From Rotaria macrura (lineage: Eukaryota; Rotifera; Eurotatoria; Philodinida; Philodinidae), in the NCBI GenBank assembly GCA_900239685.1, contig OENT01000059.1, positions 62,001 through 126,000 on the forward strand: a stretch of DNA of 64,000 bases. The letters run 5' to 3'. Position 1 is the first letter of the stretch. The number at the start of each line of letters is the position of its first letter. This document shows, in pieces, positions 27,641-38,515 of this stretch. The notes below the pieces were generated by a model that was not told where the DNA came from, searched no databases, and saw only the letters and a program-made list of their open reading frames with translations. A program made the position numbers and the translations under genes.

Positions 27641-29864
27641 GAGAAAAAACACATTATCTATAGAAATTCATCCCATAGATTACATCTTTTAGCACACTAT
27701 TTATATAATGGCAGACAAAATAGGAGATTGAGTTGTTCTATATTCATTCTGTAATTTTTTTATAGAAAAATCCTGATGTCTATGGTATCCATGATATATT
27801 CTTCAATGTTATTAATTGACTAGAAAAAAAAGGAATCTACTAAGCCAAGCTTCATCATTGTTCAATGCTAGAAGATTTCGTACGATTTACATTTCACTGA
27901 TTCGTTACAACAGAAATTGTTAGTAACTTGTCTATGAGACACTAATGTGAAGTACAATACTGTTGTGCATTTGACTCTTTTCTCTATACTTAGAAAATTC
28001 ATAAGGATAGTAAAGGAAGAAAATAATTTTCAACTGATTATTCATTTGCTAACTACGTACAAGTGTATATACATGAAATAGATCTTAATGAATGACGATA
28101 GTATTAAGTCATATAACTTGTTTCTGTCACACGGCCAAGGTAGCGAATATATTTACAAGTTCTACAATGGATATTCTCGAGTAAAGAGCTGCTTCTATGT
28201 TTAATTTTGAGTTGACATTAAGAAAAATTTTGTTTTTCTCACATGTTTCAAAGGAAAAACGTCAATAGCAATAATCTGTGACTCCGAAACGTTTTCGAAC
28301 GTAATCATGCATGGTTAAGATTTCAAATGATACGAGAAGTCAGAATTTAGCATAGATTAAGAATTTGAAAGATCTTTTTCGTGCCTCTTCATACTATTCA
28401 CGTAATAATGTGTTACCACAGGTGTATTCAAAAACTTTTAATGTGTATCGTGTTCTTTAGAAAACGGTGAACGAACTCCAGTGTGAGAATAACATCAGAC
28501 TTCAGTTATGTGATGACTATCATCATCTAAGCAGTTGGATCATCATGGTATTGACGCATGGTTGCATGCAACATTCAAAAAGAAAGTCATTTGACAAAAA
28601 GAATATAAATATAATAAAAGTTCTTTATGCAGTGGTTCACTGGAGAAAATCTTATTGAAGTCTGCATTTTTTTTGTTTTGTTTTGTCTTTCGTTTGTTTC
28701 TTAATTTTTTCTTTGATTTCTATTTCATCATAAAACAAAAAAAAAACAAGAATAATATTGAAACAAAGAAAAGCTATTAGATACAATGTCTCTCTTCATA
28801 CATATTCTAGACTTTTGAATGTTTCCTTTTCTTGCTCCTGGTTTTGTTTTTGTTACTTTGTGCTTTGTGCTTATCTGCTTAAACAGTAGTCATGATTATG
28901 TGCTTTACTAACGAAGAAAGCGAGGAAAGAAAATGAAATAAAATGCAACTGTATACAATTGGATAGTCTTTGTTATATGTAATGAATCCAAATGAACACA
29001 CCGTGTTTTTCATGTAGACTAACATGCATTGTTTTCGCATGAGTCAAAACGAGAAATTGTGAGATTGTGTCGAAAGTTATTAGAACCGTTTCAAATATTA
29101 TCATTGTTAGTTTTTGATATAAAACAGTAAGCACTGTTATGCTAAGTTATTTTCTTCTTATGAATCGTCGAAGAATGGTAAAAGGTAACCACCATCAATT
29201 TTCTATTTGTAATCGAAACGCAGCATCTAATGAAGATATGTGCAAGATGGAATTCGATAGATTCCATCGATCAAAATGTCAACGGGAATCAATATATCTA
29301 CTCATAAGTTTATCTACAACAATATTCGAATATTCATTTTATTGCAAGTTTTTCAAAAAATTATGGCTTCACATCAAAGGTTTGAAGTTTGTTAAGAACA
29401 TCAGAAAGTAGAATGAGATTTGATGCTGTTTTTCAATGCATGTTCACGCAGTTATATTTCAATTTTTTCAGATGCGTGCATTTTCTCATGTCGAACTGAA
29501 TTTTAATATACCATTGCTTATTGAATATACTTGAATGCGCATATATTAATTTCACAGGTTCAATATCAAGATGGTATCTTGTTCTTCACGAAAAAGGAAC
29601 TGAACAGACTTCGAACTCAATTACGTTTATTGATAAATAGTCATTTATTCATGTCAAAAAAAATGAGAAACAAATATTTCATCGTAATATACTATTATTC
29701 CAATAAAATAATTTGAATTAGTTGATTAAACATCCACAGAATCATTGCGATGTCCATTTTTTTAGTCATTTATAGACTAAACATTAATATTAATCCCCGA
29801 AATAAGGCAAAACAAAATAAGAAATTTTTTTTAAACATATTAATTTTTCTTGTTGGTATGTGTA
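27641..29864. other. Convergent spacer between UPF2 and the first glycosyltransferase-like gene
   Basis: A 2.2-kb AT-rich spacer holding the 3' ends of a + gene and a - gene. Open frames at 28467-28658, 29139-29411 and 29531-29716 show no conserved motif and no splice context, so I do not call them. T- and A-rich runs fill 28660-28760. Confidence 0.5.
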
Positions 29865-31249
29865 TTATTTTTGCTTCACTGTAGATCCATTATTGATGCG
29901 TAGACCAAGATAGGCAAGATAATATTGATTCAAACTTTTCATTTGATGTTTGTTGAATATTGTCTCAAATAGCCGTAAATGTGAACTCCAAAAGTCCAGT
30001 TTGAATATTTCGTGTGTAATATGTGCATCACCGTAATCAGAAAAATTTTGAATGGTCGACCATGTTGTAAATGGTCTCGCTCGATCAAGACGTTCCTAAA
30101 AGTGAAGCATAAGTATAAGTACAACTCCGATCAAATTATTGGCTTACAAATAATCCCCGTTCATGAATTTTTAGTGTACGCATATGTTTTTCATTATTCA
30201 GATAATCTTGCAACAACATGGTTACTAGTATCTGATCCATATTCCATCCCCGATCACCTTTTTCCATGTATGCATCATATAATTCACGAAATTCAAGCCG
30301 TAAATACAATGACAGTATTTCGAAAGTTAACGTTTTATTTCTACGTAATACGAGTGTCTTTAAAACTTTTCTTTTATACTTTTTCACGGCATAGTATGCA
30401 GAGGATGCATTTATACATTGACGAGAACTTCGAACTTCATACATCAGTTCCTTATGAATAACTGACCGTAGTACAATATCACGCCACAAGCGTCGTCTCA
30501 TCTGTACATTTACCATCGGCACCATGTGATAAGTTCTATTTCGTCGAGAGAACTCTCCACAACAAAACCGATTCACGATAAAGCCATCTGGATATCCTTT
30601 TTCTAACATATACTGTTCACGACGTAAAGGTATTAAATCGGAATCACTGATTAGCAGAAAATCATCATCACTCAGAAAATGCAATTGTAAGAATCCAATA
30701 AAAACACGAACGTTTTGTGAAACTCTCATTGCATAATTTTCCGGACATTGAAATTCGAATATTCGACCACCGAACTCTTTAACATATTCAGAGATAAGTT
30801 GAATTTCGTCAGGTTTCGTGTGATTCAATAGCTGAAAATCGCCAACTAAAATAGTGACTACTTCATAGCCTAACCGACGCCAGGCAAGAGTAACTATAGG
30901 TGTATAAAAGCAATAGGCTTCTTTGATCGAATGAATAGAACAAGATATAAATGCGTATCTTTTTGATCCAGTTTCAACTCGATTGTATGGTGGAAGACGA
31001 TCCTTTAATGCTTCACTGTGAGTGACCGACGATGTATCCATGAAAACTAATAATGGAACAATCTTAAGTAGATTCTCATCTGTTATTATTTTGTACATCA
31101 ATGAGCCCAAGAACCCCAAAAACACCGATAACAAGAAAAAAAGCACTAATATGCATTGAAAATCTTTTAGGCGGAGAATCTGAAATAGGGAAACCTTTTG
31201 AGGTTAATTCCAGAGAATAAAATGAATTACAAACCTGATATAGTCTCAT
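29865..31249 (-). CDS. Type II membrane glycosyltransferase-like protein, copy 1, 3 exons, 425 aa
   Basis: Exons (minus): 31249-31235 (five codons, MRLYQ), 31179-30148, 30095-29865. A hydrophobic segment near residues 14-35 (CILVLFFLLSVFLGFLGSL) follows a short N-terminal tail, as in Golgi type II proteins. The lumenal part has YAFISCSIHSIKE, WRRLGYEVVTILVGDF, and DDDFLLISDSDLIPL, in which DSD could be the metal-binding DxD of a GT-A nucleotide-sugar transferase. It also has a late WNMDQ motif. These features suggest a sugar transferase, but I do not recognise the family and the substrate is unknown. A paralogue lies 6 kb away on the same strand, and parts of the two copies are almost identical in DNA. 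The start is the first ATG that gives an in-phase join to the hydrophobic segment. Confidence 0.75.
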
Positions 31250-31538
31250 ACTGCATCAGAAATTTGAAATGTGAATTGACGAGTAATACACTATTATGAT
31301 TTTTTTAGAACAAAAGAGACATACGAGTAACCTTTCCTCTTCATTTATTCACATGACGAAAAATTAAATCATGCGTTACACGGTGATGTATTGCTACAAT
31401 TTGAAAGTCATACATGACATATGACAAAAGGGCAACGAATGCTCTCATAACCCCTTAGTAATATTTCTTCATTTGTCTTATTCAAGTAGAGAGGTACTAT
31501 TTGATCAAAACAATCGCCACGACAAGGATATAAATACG
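31250..31538. other. Upstream region of glycosyltransferase-like copy 1
   Basis: AT-rich sequence between the start of copy 1 and the methyltransferase pseudogene. It should carry the copy 1 promoter, but no element is recognisable. Confidence 0.4.
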
Positions 31539-32217
31539 ATGCTTACTGAGGGTTTTCTACAAGCAGTGAAGGTTTATCATCTGACTCGACCAGCCTATAC
31601 CATACAAGTCATCGATTTCATCAAATTACTCGATACAAAAACCTGATATTATCATTGATCTTGAAGTTGGAGCTGGAACTGGAAAATTAACGCGTCTTCT
31701 AGCACCTATCGATGCTCATTAAATTATTGCTATTGCACCAGTAGAAGCTAAGCGTGAATATCTGACAAATATTCGTATCATTAATAAAATAATTGATACA
31801 ACAATCGAACATATTCTATTCGAAGATAATACTACCAACATGGTTCTATGGGGACAAGCATTTCACTGGTTTCCAAACCAACGTGCAGTTGTTGAGTTGA
31901 ATCAAGCTTTGAAACCGAACGGATTGTTTGTACTCATTTGGAATCTAAAACATCATCGACATAGAGAATGGACAGAACGTACATCGAAGTAAATGGATTC
32001 GTTTCGATCGAATGTAGCACCGTTTTACAAAACGATGGAATGGAGAAAAGTTTTCGATATCCACGATTTGTTTTCTTCGTTGAATCATAAAAAGTTCAGT
32101 CATCAATATCGACTAACACGTGATTTATACATAAGTCGAATGCTATTGAGAAGTTTTATTGCAGCATTCTGTAGTGAGAATGATTCTGGAGAAATTCGAT
32201 ATAAACTATCTGACTGA
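31539..32217 (+). pseudogene. Broken class I SAM-dependent methyltransferase
   Basis: The first frame from ATG 31539 reads GFLQAVKVYHLTRPAYT and runs to about 31636, where the frame shifts by one. The next frame reads PDIIIDLEVGAGTGKLTRLL, where GAGTGKLT is the SAM-binding motif I. It has a TAA at 31720-31722, continues with VLWGQAFHWFPNQRAVVE and LKPNGLFVLIWN, meets a second TAA at 31990-31992, and ends at 32217. This order is that of a Methyltransf_11-type enzyme. One frameshift and two in-frame stops with clear similarity on both sides mean it is not functional as one protein. Splicing could in principle remove one lesion, but I see no suitable sites. Confidence 0.8.
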
Positions 32218-33096
32218 TATTTACTGGTTTTACCGTCAACGTTCGTGTCCTTAATTTACTTTTAATGAAAATCAAGGTTGCTCTTCTTTTTTCAACGATA
32301 TCCAAATATTCTCACATTAATTTAAAATAATTTTTATTGCACTTTTTGGTGCAGTATGAAGCTCGACTTTTCTTAATTGTTAAATCATCGTCGATAAAAA
32401 TTCGTCGCGTCCACTCTATTTATTTACAAAATGTTGCATCATCTGATGAAAAATTCTAGACAAGCATACATATTCATGGGAAGGAGGTAAAAAGTGGAAT
32501 TTCAATCTCTTACTCGCGATGAGTGATGGGCACCACTGAATTCCGTTTTCCACTTTATATGCAAACGGGAAGAAACATTTCTTTTGTGTCGCTTTTACTT
32601 CGAGTTAATTGAAGGAAGAAATCAATTCAACCCGGATAATGTCCAAATCAAACCCTGAATAGGATGCTGGATAGAAAACGGAACTAGTCCATTTCATGCA
32701 ATTTTTGAAATCGAGAGTCTTCGGCTAAGCCATACACATAAACAGAAACGATCACAAAGATGTAAAATACTAATAATTCACACTAGTCACTATTCTCAAT
32801 CACAAGAACAATGAGTATTTTTCAAATAACTTTCAATAGATACATCATAGTACTATGTGGGTGTCCTTGTACAAAAGAGGAAACGAAAGTGCATCACAGA
32901 AAAAACATCACAACTCTCTGAAGTGCTCTCTCAGACTGATTCATCAAATTTTCGGAACGAAAATAATCTGTAATTTACCAGTTTTAGAATTTTAATTTTC
33001 AACAGTACACTTTAAACGTGAATTAAAATTCAATAATCTGTACGAGTTCCAGATTAAAATGTTCAGTTAATCACTAATTTTTAACGTTTTAAGTCT
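32218..33096. other. AT-rich intergenic stretch, nothing recognised
   Basis: No gene, clear repeat or motif. AT-rich sequence continues up to the first GC-rich island. Confidence 0.4.
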
Positions 33097-33360
33097 CATC
33101 CCAGGTCCGAGACGTACGACGAGAACCGGCCGGATCCCGTGTTATTCCGACGAATTCCGGAAGCCGGTTTCAGAAATCGGTTCCGGCTTACTTCCAGGCA
33201 ATTCCGGGCACCGGAGCGTATCCACGGATACGGTTCCCGTTTCCTATACGGGATCCGTCGTCGGGAAACACCGTTTCGAAGCCCGCACCACATACAGTCC
33301 AAATCCGACCGTTTCTGGACCGGATACCGATAACGGAAAAAGCAATTTTCTCATCCGGAG
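33097..33360. repeat. GC-rich CpG-word island A (CCGG/GGATCC words)
   Basis: An abrupt GC-rich block of about 260 bp in AT-rich DNA. It is dense in CCGG, TTCCGG, ACCGGA and GGATCC words on both strands; GGATCCCGT near 33131 recurs inverted as ACGGGATCC near 33248. Two overlapping open frames on opposite strands (33139-33333 and 33096-33302) arise because the block has few TA-containing stops. They are not proteins. I suspect a short mobile-element remnant. Confidence 0.6.
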
Positions 33361-33903
33361 AGAACACGGCTCAGATCTGACCGTTTCCGCTATGCTCCCG
33401 AAAACTCATCTGGCCGATTCCCAAACAGCGCTAAATACTCAGAATTACTAAGTTAAGTCTCCGAATTTTGGATCCAGCTTTTACTTCTTTTTTAAACAAG
33501 CCTAAAACGACACCAGAACATAATCTGGGAACAAATAAAATTCTAGTTAAACATTATACATTTCCCTCCAAACTCGCTTTTGTCACAAAAACGGGAATTT
33601 TCAGTCCAAAGACCTAAAAATCAGATTTTTAGACTTTGGCAAACCGAAAACGATATGTGTAAGAACACCACACATGTTAAACAACAGCGTTTTGAGAGTT
33701 TCCTGAGTCTTCAATCAAAGTAAGTGACGCTACTAAAGTCTCTCAAGGACCTTTCATTTCAAATTTTTATTAAAAAATTTCGAATACAAATTAATGCACT
33801 AAAACCAATAGCACATTAAGTAACACATCTGAAATTCTCAAGCTACCCCATCAAAATACGGTAAACTATCCATGTCATGGACATCGTCCTTAAATTAAAG
33901 GAA

Positions 33904-33952
33904 TTACAAAAAAAATCCCTAAACAGACCTTTAAAGGTCTTTTTTTTGTAAA
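33904..33952. repeat. Palindrome with A/T-run outer arms
   Basis: AGACCTTTAAAGGTCT is a perfect 16-bp palindrome. Outside it TTACAAAAAAAA on the left is the reverse complement of TTTTTTTTGTAA on the right, offset by 9 nt on the left side. The whole can fold into one long interrupted hairpin. Confidence 0.7.
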
Positions 33953-34061
33953 ATGAGGATTTGGATATCAAGGAATGATATAAATGAGAATTTAATATTC
34001 GATGTAATTGTTTTTCAAGCGGAGGCCTGATTTCCAAAGTAGAAATAATTTGATCGGAATA

Positions 34062-34378
34062 CGGTGGTTGCCGACTCTTTTCCGATGCTTCTTTACCGGA
34101 TTATTGTATTTTCCGGTTGGATCCTGGCGGAACTTGCCATAGTTCCGGTAGGTTCCTGGCTGATCCGAGGTATTTCCTTGAAATTTCTGGTTTCTGGAAG
34201 TCTCCAGAATATCCAGGTTCCGGGTACGGATACTTCCGGCCGGAATACTGCTTCCATGTTCCGGTGGTTTTCACGGCCGGAAATACACCGGAACCGGCAG
34301 GAAGTAGCCGGAAAGTATCCCGTTTCCTGCGGGTTCCGACCGGATCCGGTCTCCGGAACGAACGACCTTGGATGTTCA
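34062..34378. repeat. GC-rich CpG-word island B (five TTCCGG + five CCGGAA)
   Basis: About 320 bp with five TTCCGG and five CCGGAA words, first mainly in one orientation and then the other, plus GGATCC and CCGGATCCGG. Four overlapping open frames of 89-113 codons lie on both strands because the block is poor in TA dinucleotides. None resembles a protein. The change of word orientation near the middle suggests a degenerate inverted structure. Confidence 0.65.
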
Positions 34379-35892
34379 GCATATGAAAGGCAAAATGTAT
34401 AATTTGATGCTTTGTGTTGCCGAAAAGCAAGCATCTTTTTAACCCTTGAGGAATCCCTGATTTTTAAAAAACATCCGGCCGATGGACAATAATTTAGCTA
34501 GACAGTACATTTTCACTTGACTACTTCCATGCAATTTACTTTTCTTCTTTCATACAGTGGCACTGCCCAATATCTATTAAAAGCATATTCAAAAATATTT
34601 TAGAAACGCTGATCATTCTTTTTCTTTGAGATGAATATCAAGTTTAAACTTCATATGAAACTGTCTCAATACTGAATTACTACAGCTGACGAATAGAACA
34701 TGTCCGTTTTAAGGAATTCATGTAACGAGATTCGCTAGATTTCTAAGATAAATTCTTATACATGTACACAACAGACAGCCGATGTGAAGAGATTTTGAAG
34801 TCATCTGTAAAAGTTCTTTTAAAAGCCGTTGGCAACTATGAAAACTATACACTTAGAGCATGTATATTAAATACTCAGTCATTTATCAGCAGATCTCTAT
34901 GGTAAACATAACAGATCTTCTGATCATTTCTGCAAACATTTCTCAAGGCCAATTGGGGATTCCTCATTATTTCACTCTTACGATATCCTTCAATGACGGA
35001 ACTTTCGAGACTTCAATGAGGACTTCTACGCATACATGAAATACAGTTGACGATCTACAAATATTCAGTAGACTTTCATTCTAATCAACTACTATCACAG
35101 TATAAATAGTTACTGTCCATAGCAATGGAAGTCAATGAAAACACTTGAGATTATCTCTCATTCAGTGGATACCTAGGCAAGCTCACTGTGAGAATCCTTG
35201 TGGAGTACTAAAGACTCACAGGGTAACCCCATCCCATTTAAATGACCATGATTCTACTAGGAGTACACCTCATTGCAAAAATAAAAGTTCAGAATCAAGA
35301 CAGTGAAAATGCACGAGCTAGACTGCAGAAGCTCTTGATTTGCGATTACACGTCGACACACAAAACAGAACATGCGCATGAAGAACGCTATAAGGCTTTC
35401 GTCCCAGAGAAACACTAGCAATCAAATATACTATACACTTAGAACTTGCATTCAATTAATTGTAACTATAATTCTGTTCATCAAATATTATCTCAAGATG
35501 AGGTATACAGACTCCGAGCATGGAGAGAAACAGTTCGTGTGTATTTGTTCGCGATCGTATAAGAGAATCGTATGTAAAGTCATATTCCTATTTATATGAT
35601 ACGGAGATTTACGATCATAATACTGTGCCATGTATTTTATTGTATATTTCCATAAATGATCGGTTGCGATTGTTCTTGCTTGACCTGGAATGATATATGA
35701 TCCGGTTTGGACACGAAAGAAATTTTCATACATAAATCAAAGTGCGTTCCACTGAATGAAAGACACGTTTCTTTAATAAGAATGAATAGATTCACATACA
35801 TTAACATAAAAAGCAAAACAACATCTTCAGATCATTTGGAACTTCTCCAATCGTATTTCCTATTCTCATTGTTTTTGATTCAATCTAGATAA
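34379..35892. other. Intergenic stretch before glycosyltransferase-like copy 2
   Basis: AT-rich. On the minus strand at 35733-35600 a frame reads FFRVQTGSYIIPGQARTIAT and later YYDRKSPYH, which looks more protein-like than the surroundings. It has no splice partners or family match I know, so it may be an exon relic. Nothing else recognised. Confidence 0.35.
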
Positions 35893-37343
35893 CTAATTCA
35901 TCCGTAGACGAAGATAGGAAAGATAATATTGATTCAAATGTTTAATTTGATTTTTGTTGAATATTGACTCAAAGAGTCGTAAGTGTGAACTCCAAAACTT
36001 CAGCTTGAATATTTCGTGTGTAATGTGTGCATCGCCGTAATCAGAAAAATTTTGAATAGTCCACCATGTTGTAAATGGTCTCTCTCGATCAAGACGTTCC
36101 TAAATGCAACACAGACATGAAAAAAATATTTCAGCAAATTCTAAGCTTACTAATAATCCTCGTTCATGAACTTTATATTTTCGTCCAGATTTTGTATGAT
36201 TCAGATAATCATCCAATAGCATTGTTAAAAATACTTGATCCATATCCCATCCAGGACGAGTTCGCATACAGTTTATATCATATGAGTCATTAAATTCATG
36301 TCGTAAGTATAATGAGATTATTTCGTATGTTACCATTTTATTTCCATTTAATAAGAGTGTCTTCAACATATTTTTATCATACCCTTTCACAGCATGATAA
36401 TCAGATTCATTTGTTAACGGGTGAGAACTCACAGCTAGACTCTCTAACTCTTTATGAACAACTGACTCCAGCAGTATTTCACGCCACAAGCGTCTTCTCA
36501 TCTGTACATTTCCTATCGGTACCATTTGATAAGTTCTATTTCGTCGAAAGAACTGTTCACAACAAAAGCGATTTACCAGAAACCCATCGGGATATCCTTC
36601 TTCTAACATATACTGTTCACGACGTAGAGGTATTAAATCGGAATCACTGATTAGCAGAAAATCATCATCACTCAGAAAATGCAATTGTAAGAATCCAACA
36701 AAAACACGAACGTTTTGTGCAACTCTCATTGCATAATATTCCGGACATTGAAATTCGAATATTCGACCACCGAATCGTTCAAGATATTTAGAGACCAGTT
36801 GAATTTCGTCAGGTTTCGTGTGATTCAATAGCTGAAAATCGCCAACTAAAATAGTGACTACTTCATAGCCTAACCGACGCCAGGCAAGAGTAACTATAGG
36901 TGTGTAGAAGCAGTAGACTTCCTTGATCGAATGAATCGAACAAGATATAAATGCGTATTTCTTTGATTTTGTTTCAATTCTTCTGCTGAAATCTGGTTGG
37001 TTCTTGTTTTCTTGTGTCTGATTCGGTGGGTATGTCGTTGTACTCGACAGCACTGTTGGATATGTTTCAGACAACAATGATCGCGTTCTAACTGGATCTT
37101 GAGTTGTTATTGCGTAAATAAATAGACCCGAAGATCCGATGGTTATTAACAAAATGAAACCAAGTATTATTTTGGAATCACGATGGGTTATCGACTGAAA
37201 AAGAGAAGTATAATGAATACCTTCTGTTTTCTGTTACTGAACTCAGTGCAAAGCGGTCACTTAATCACCTGAAGATGTTGACATTTTCTTTTCCGATGAG
37301 AAATAGTAATTGAAGAGTGTGAATATACTCTAAACTCCGCCAT
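35893..37343 (-). CDS. Type II membrane glycosyltransferase-like protein, copy 2, 3 exons, about 441 aa
   Basis: Exons (minus): 37343-37269, 37194-36151, 36099-35893. The second and third exons align with copy 1 throughout (YAFISCSIHSIKE, LLISDSDLIPL, WDMDQ, DYGDAHITHEIFKL), including the same intron position before the last exon. A hydrophobic segment reads KIILGFILLITIGSSGLFIY. The stem after it differs completely from copy 1 and is Thr/Pro/Asn-rich (TTYPPNQTQENKNQ), with possible glycosylation sites. The first exon (MAEFRVYSHSS, 25 codons) is chosen only because it gives an open, in-phase join; it has no counterpart in copy 1 and is uncertain. Biochemical role unknown; a GT-A transferase is inferred from DSD. 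Confidence 0.7.
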
Positions 37344-37493
37344 ACTTGGTTTATTCTGTTCCCTCAGCTATTGAAATATTACAAACATTCTACGCCTTAT
37401 ACTTTTTGCATTTGGTACAAAAGCGATCATGCGTTTCAGTGTAACACATTTACACATAATGATAACGATGTATCAGATAGGAAGAAGAATGTA

Positions 37494-37737
37494 CAGTGGG
37501 TAAAAAATTAATTCGGACACCTTGTGACATCTATATTGTAACGTAAATTTCGCAAAAAAGAAAGAAAATTTTCTCAAATTTTTTTATACCATTCGATAGA
37601 CCAAAGTCTTTACTTTTATCGAGAAAAAAGGAGCTCTTTTCAAAAATATTTTCATCAATTTTCCACGGGATTTTAAGAAACCTCTTGAATTCCTGCGCAA
37701 AAGAATTATTCGGACACTTTGATTTTTCTTGTCACTG
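37494..37737. mobile_element. Possible Tc1/mariner-type non-autonomous remnant
   Basis: The block starts TA-CAGTG (37492-37498) and ends CACTG-TA (37733-37739), i.e. short inverted ends flanked by TA, as left by Tc1/mariner insertion. ATTCGGACAC, a word common near Tc1-like termini, occurs at 37511-37520 and again at 37708-37717. However, it is in direct rather than inverted orientation, so the element may be rearranged or a fusion of two ends. The word CATTCGATAGA or close variants recur near 37592, 37777 and 37939, hinting that related sequence continues to about 38100. Confidence 0.4.
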
Positions 37738-38493
37738 TACCTTTATCTTGCATGAAAATATTTCGATTCAGACTTCATTCGATAGAGAAAACATTTTCCT
37801 ATCCACCGATATACTTTTGAATGTGAAAATTGTATCAAAACAGTTTCGAAAACCTCAAAATCCGTAGAGCCCCAACGGGTTTCAGGAAATCTTTTTTTCA
37901 AAACTTTATCAAAATAAAAACTCAACTTAAAATACAGCATTCGATAGAGGAGAAAAAACTAAATCGATTCATGTCCTTTGTTTTCAAAAATATTTATACA
38001 ATAGTTAAACTAATTCCTAATTATCATTACTCTTCTATATGCAGGTGTGTCATTATACTCGCTTTTTTGGAGTCAAAGTCAGCTTGAAATTTTATTTGAA
38101 AAGGAAAACTCTGTAGAGAATTAAATTCTGTACAGAACGATGCGCTTAACTTTATGATAAGTCTTTACCTTCGACAGCATAAGACCATACGTTTACATGC
38201 AAGATTTTTAGTAAAAGAAGGAAAGAACACGTATGTCAGTTCGTTTGTAAAACAGAACCAAAAAAAAATTTATTTTGTAAAAGTATAAAACCAAAATCAT
38301 CAGCGTAAATTTCTCTACAACCCCTGAAAGCTTCAATGAATTTAAGAGTCGAGTCGCTAAATCGGCTGGTGATTTCCGGTGGAATGACCCTATATGGTTA
38401 TTTTTCAGCTTGGTTACACCAGATAGCGGTGTAGGGCTATCTCCTACTGTCTTATATGATCTAATTCTATACTTTAAATATGAATCTAGTATC

Positions 38494-38515
38494 CATTTCG
38501 AAATTTTTCGAAATG
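38494..38515. repeat. 10-bp perfect inverted repeat
   Basis: CATTTCGAAA at 38494-38503 and TTTCGAAATG at 38506-38515 are exact reverse complements separated by two T's. Confidence 0.75.

Noticed and set aside
34064-34434. Four overlapping open frames of 89-113 codons on both strands
   Set aside because: They exist because the GC-rich word island lacks TA-type stops. The frames contradict each other and match no protein family.
29865-37343. The exact 6000-bp offset between the paralogous cores as a meaningful unit length
   Set aside because: The DNA between the copies is not repeated, so the round number is most likely chance.
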